This document shows, piece by piece, positions 63,781 through 64,000 of a DNA stretch of 64,000 nt. Origin of the DNA: an uncultured Chitinophagaceae bacterium (GTDB lineage: Bacteria; Bacteroidota; Bacteroidia; Chitinophagales; Chitinophagaceae); assembly GCA_937862815.1 (NCBI GenBank), contig CALMED010000024.1:62001-126000 (forward strand), in the 5' to 3' direction. Under the pieces are notes generated by a model that searched no databases, was not told where the DNA came from, and worked only from the letters and a program-made list of their open reading frames with translations. Made by a program: the position numbers and the translations under genes. How positions within the stretch are numbered: the first letter of the stretch is position 1; each line of letters begins with the position of its first letter.

Positions 63781-64000
63781 ATGAATAAAAGATTATGGTG
63801 GATACTGGGTTTACTGGTGGTGGTGATAGGAGTACTGCTGGTACTCAAGAAAAGAGGAGTGATCGGGAAAGACAATACCATCCGGGTGGCTACTGAAAAG
63901 GTTAGCCTGCGCACCATTGTGGAAACGGTGAATGCCAGTGGCAAAGTGTATCCCGAAGACGAGCGGAAGGTGAGCAGCGATGTGAGTGGGGAAGTGGTGG
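63781..64000 (+). CDS. RND/ABC efflux periplasmic adaptor (HlyD/MacA type), partial
   Basis: The first 73 residues only; the gene runs off the window. An N-terminal membrane helix (WWILGLLVVVIGVLLVL) is followed by IRVATEKVSLRTIVETVNASGKVYPEDERKV, the usual opening of MacA-like adaptors. With the TolC gene upstream, a MacB-type ABC transporter would be expected beyond the window. Confidence 0.88.
   Translation, partial: MNKRLWWILGLLVVVIGVLLVLKKRGVIGKDNTIRVATEKVSLRTIVETVNASGKVYPEDERKVSSDVSGEVV

Overview
The window reads as a Bacteroidota chromosome segment, most likely from the order Chitinophagales. The signs are SusC/BtuB-style TonB receptors, an UpxY-type antiterminator heading a polysaccharide locus, TAnnTTTG-type -7 promoter boxes, a CzcA efflux pump fused to a TolC-like domain, a DUF6089-like barrel, and weak or absent Shine-Dalgarno sequences. 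The taxon is inferred from gene style only.

Region 1 (1-37883) is a very large surface-polysaccharide locus, almost entirely on the + strand. A structured leader with a strong terminator precedes an UpxY/NusG-like antiterminator. Next come a Wza-type export lipoprotein and a Wzc-type tyrosine kinase, then an AsnB-type amidotransferase and a long train of sugar enzymes. I count 18 glycosyltransferases (13 GT4-like, 5 GT2-like). The locus also has a Wzm/Wzt ABC exporter, an FkbM methyltransferase, a UDP-glucuronate-epimerase-like enzyme, a WlbA/WbpB-like dehydrogenase, a WbpD-like and a WcaF-like acyltransferase, a Wzy-like polymerase, Gmd and Fcl for GDP-L-fucose, and a PHP-type phosphatase that would oppose the kinase. 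Many genes overlap by 4 bases. No flippase, initiating phosphoglycosyltransferase or WlbC/WbpE-type aminotransferase is present. Between 7972 and 9975 four gene junctions carry degenerate CTAAACC tracts, and a broken four-helix-bundle (IVS-type) gene sits among them. A MITE-like palindromic block (33614-33866) separates the glycosyltransferase train from gmd.

Region 2 (38030-45862) is a carotenoid unit. A CarH/LitR-type MerR regulator keeps the W-x9-EH and E-x-H-x-x-G motifs of adenosylcobalamin photoreceptors. It is followed by a terminator and then an apparent operon: ECF sigma factor, crtI, crtB, idi, a CrtD-like desaturase, a CruF-like hydratase, crtZ and a CrtYcd-type lycopene cyclase. 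This set predicts a monocyclic, hydroxylated carotenoid of the saproxanthin type (inference).

Region 3 (45856-64000) is transport and envelope. It holds a DUF6089-like barrel, a heavy-metal RND system (small exported protein, CzcA-TolC fusion, adaptor), a BamA/TamA-like barrel, tRNA-Arg(CCG) and a MarC-family protein. It also has a BtuB-like receptor behind a cobalamin riboswitch with a consensus promoter, a second TonB receptor, an APC permease paired with a Cys/Met-metabolism PLP enzyme, and the start of a TolC/MacA-type efflux operon cut by the window end.

The links across regions are two. Cobalamin appears both as a regulated import (riboswitch plus BtuB-like receptor) and as the expected chromophore of the carotenoid regulator. 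In the glycan locus, uronic-acid enzymes next to an AsnB-type amidotransferase suggest an amidated uronic acid in the polymer.
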